From NCBI GenBank assembly GCA_017440585.1, contig JAFSGW010000074.1, positions 1 to 38,943 on the forward strand: a stretch of 38,943 nt of DNA. Reading direction: 5' to 3'. Below are positions 37,978 through 38,943 of the stretch, one piece after another. The position numbers were made by a program, and so were the translations under genes. The stretch comes from Clostridia bacterium. Its GTDB lineage: Bacteria > Bacillota > Clostridia > UMGS1883. Every line of letters starts with the position of its first letter. Position 1 is the first letter of the stretch. The notes beneath the pieces are model-generated. The model saw only the letters and a list, made by a program, of their open reading frames with translations, was not told the DNA's origin and searched no databases.

Positions 37978-38823
37978 CTGCATTTTTCTGAACTCTGTAG
38001 GTGCCACACCCTTAATCTTTTTAAAAAGTCTGCTGAAGTACAGCTGATTATCATACCCTACTACAGACGATATTTCATTAACAGAATAATTTGTTGTTTC
38101 CAGAAGCATCTGCGCATTCTCAATTCTTAAATTAAGAATATACTGCATGGGGCTGACACCTGTCATTTGTTTAAAATTTCTCGTAAACCAGCTTACACTC
38201 ATATGCCTTGATTGAGAGAACTCACTTATGTTGATCTCCTCACTATAGTGTTCAAAGAAATACTTTCGCGCATAGCTGACCTCCGCCTGGGCAAAGGTAT
38301 TAATCTGAGGCTTTCTTTCAAGCCTTGTCCTCTGAACAGTCATAAATAACTGTCTCAGATTCATTTCAATCATTTCTTCATAGCACACAGGGCGTGTTCT
38401 TAACTCATGTATCATACTGTTAAAAAGTGTTTTATATTCTTCGCTGGAACCTGAATAAAAGTAGTTTTCTTTATAAGGAATATCAAAATGCCTCATAATT
38501 CCCTTCACGTTACCTCCCGTAAAGTGAACCCAGTAAGCCTCGGTTTTATCATCCCCGAAATATTCATACTTCTGCTCTTCTCTCGGAACATATACAACCA
38601 TATGTCCGGCAGGAACCACAGTATCCTTTCCATCAAAATAGAAATGAGCCTTACCTGCTGCTATATACACAAGTTGATAGTCAATTCTTCCTTTAGGTCT
38701 TAATGTTGGTACACGTTTTTTCTTTTTTACATGATATGTACCTGCACTTACAACAATTAAATCTCTGGACTTGTCGTTTACGGGCAGTCTTGAATTATTT
38801 AAATACCCTTCATTTATATACAT
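37969..38823 (-). CDS. AraC-family transcriptional regulator
   Basis: A 284-residue regulator with an N-terminal cupin-like effector domain (about 25-110: YQLVYIAAGKAHFYFDGKD, PAGHMVVYVP) and a C-terminal double helix-turn-helix (about 185-284: INISEFSQSRHMSVSWFTRNFKQ, then SVNEISSVVGYDNQLYFSRLFKK). This layout is common for sugar-responsive AraC regulators of Firmicutes. ATG at 38823 follows GGAGG with 7 nt spacing. The target operon is probably outside the window (beyond 38943). Upstream (38824-38943) there is an AT-rich TATATAAT segment but no clear -35 box. Confidence 0.9.
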   Translation of the reverse strand: MYINEGYLNNSRLPVNDKSRDLIVVSAGTYHVKKKKRVPTLRPKGRIDYQLVYIAAGKAHFYFDGKDTVVPAGHMVVYVPREEQKYEYFGDDKTEAYWVHFTGGNVKGIMRHFDIPYKENYFYSGSSEEYKTLFNSMIHELRTRPVCYEEMIEMNLRQLFMTVQRTRLERKPQINTFAQAEVSYARKYFFEHYSEEINISEFSQSRHMSVSWFTRNFKQMTGVSPMQYILNLRIENAQMLLETTNYSVNEISSVVGYDNQLYFSRLFKKIKGVAPTEFRKMQQK

Positions 38824-38943
38824 AACTTATCCTCCCTTGCACCATATATTATATAGTCTTTTTTAGGAAATAATTGTATATCGTCAAACTGCACATTGAT
38901 TTTTCACTTACATTGTATCATTTTGTGCATATTTAATGCAAGA

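Noticed and set aside
38824..38943. Promoter of the AraC gene
   Set aside because: TATATAAT is present, but no -35 hexamer lies at a proper distance; TTGACG is 28 bp away.

Overview
The window reads as chromosomal DNA of an anaerobic, low-to-moderate GC Gram-positive bacterium of the class Clostridia. The evidence is the ctsR-mcsA-mcsB-clpC heat-shock operon, an S-layer-homology (SLH) protein together with a CsaB-type pyruvyl transferase, a reverse rubrerythrin with two rubredoxins, and strong Shine-Dalgarno sites. Most promoters found are of one type: a TTGACN or TTGCAA -35 box, exactly 17 bp, then a TATAAT-like -10 box. The species cannot be named from this sequence alone.

Layout. 1-140 is the right end of an IS3-family insertion sequence. 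168-6128 holds a secreted transglutaminase-like protein, a PspC protein, a small membrane protein, a Fic enzyme, a rubrerythrin-rubredoxin operon under a Fur-like operator, and a Nudix/beta-propeller pair. 6129-6700 has no protein gene but carries a dispersed inverted-repeat element and a well-delimited candidate small RNA. 6701-9277 is a metal-resistance operon (ArsR/SmtB sensor, HMA protein, P1B ATPase). 9375-12386 is argC-argB-ybaK plus an unknown membrane protein. 12540-15125 holds two tandem secreted paralogues with copper-amine-oxidase-N-like and ricin-like domains. 15173-22444 holds a Nudix enzyme, a second rubredoxin, a DUF815 ATPase, a large SLH protein, lgt, a lipoprotein, a small Cys-rich protein and rdgB. 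22593-26972 is the CtsR regulon operon. 27014-35049 (minus strand) is a six-gene surface-polysaccharide operon containing two fusion proteins. 35350-38823 holds a secreted phosphodiester glycosidase, a small lipoprotein and an AraC regulator.

How the parts fit. The polysaccharide operon encodes acetyltransferases, glycosyltransferases, a MurJ/Wzx-like flippase, an O-antigen-ligase-like protein and a CsaB domain. CsaB pyruvylates secondary cell-wall polymer, which is what SLH domains bind, so the operon probably makes the anchor for the SLH protein at 17180-20119. Lgt and two lipoproteins belong to the same envelope theme. The rubrerythrin and rubredoxins form an anaerobic peroxide defence, and ArsR, HMA and the ATPase form a metal-efflux unit.

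The most unusual material is intergenic. There is a candidate sRNA whose unpaired segment is the exact complement of an idealised ribosome-binding site plus start codon. Four composite palindromic elements sit between genes of the same operon, and one of them puts a hairpin between the Shine-Dalgarno site and start codon of ybaK. A second family of CAGGGACA-ended inverted repeats is present, and some terminator palindromes contain the stop codons of both convergent genes.
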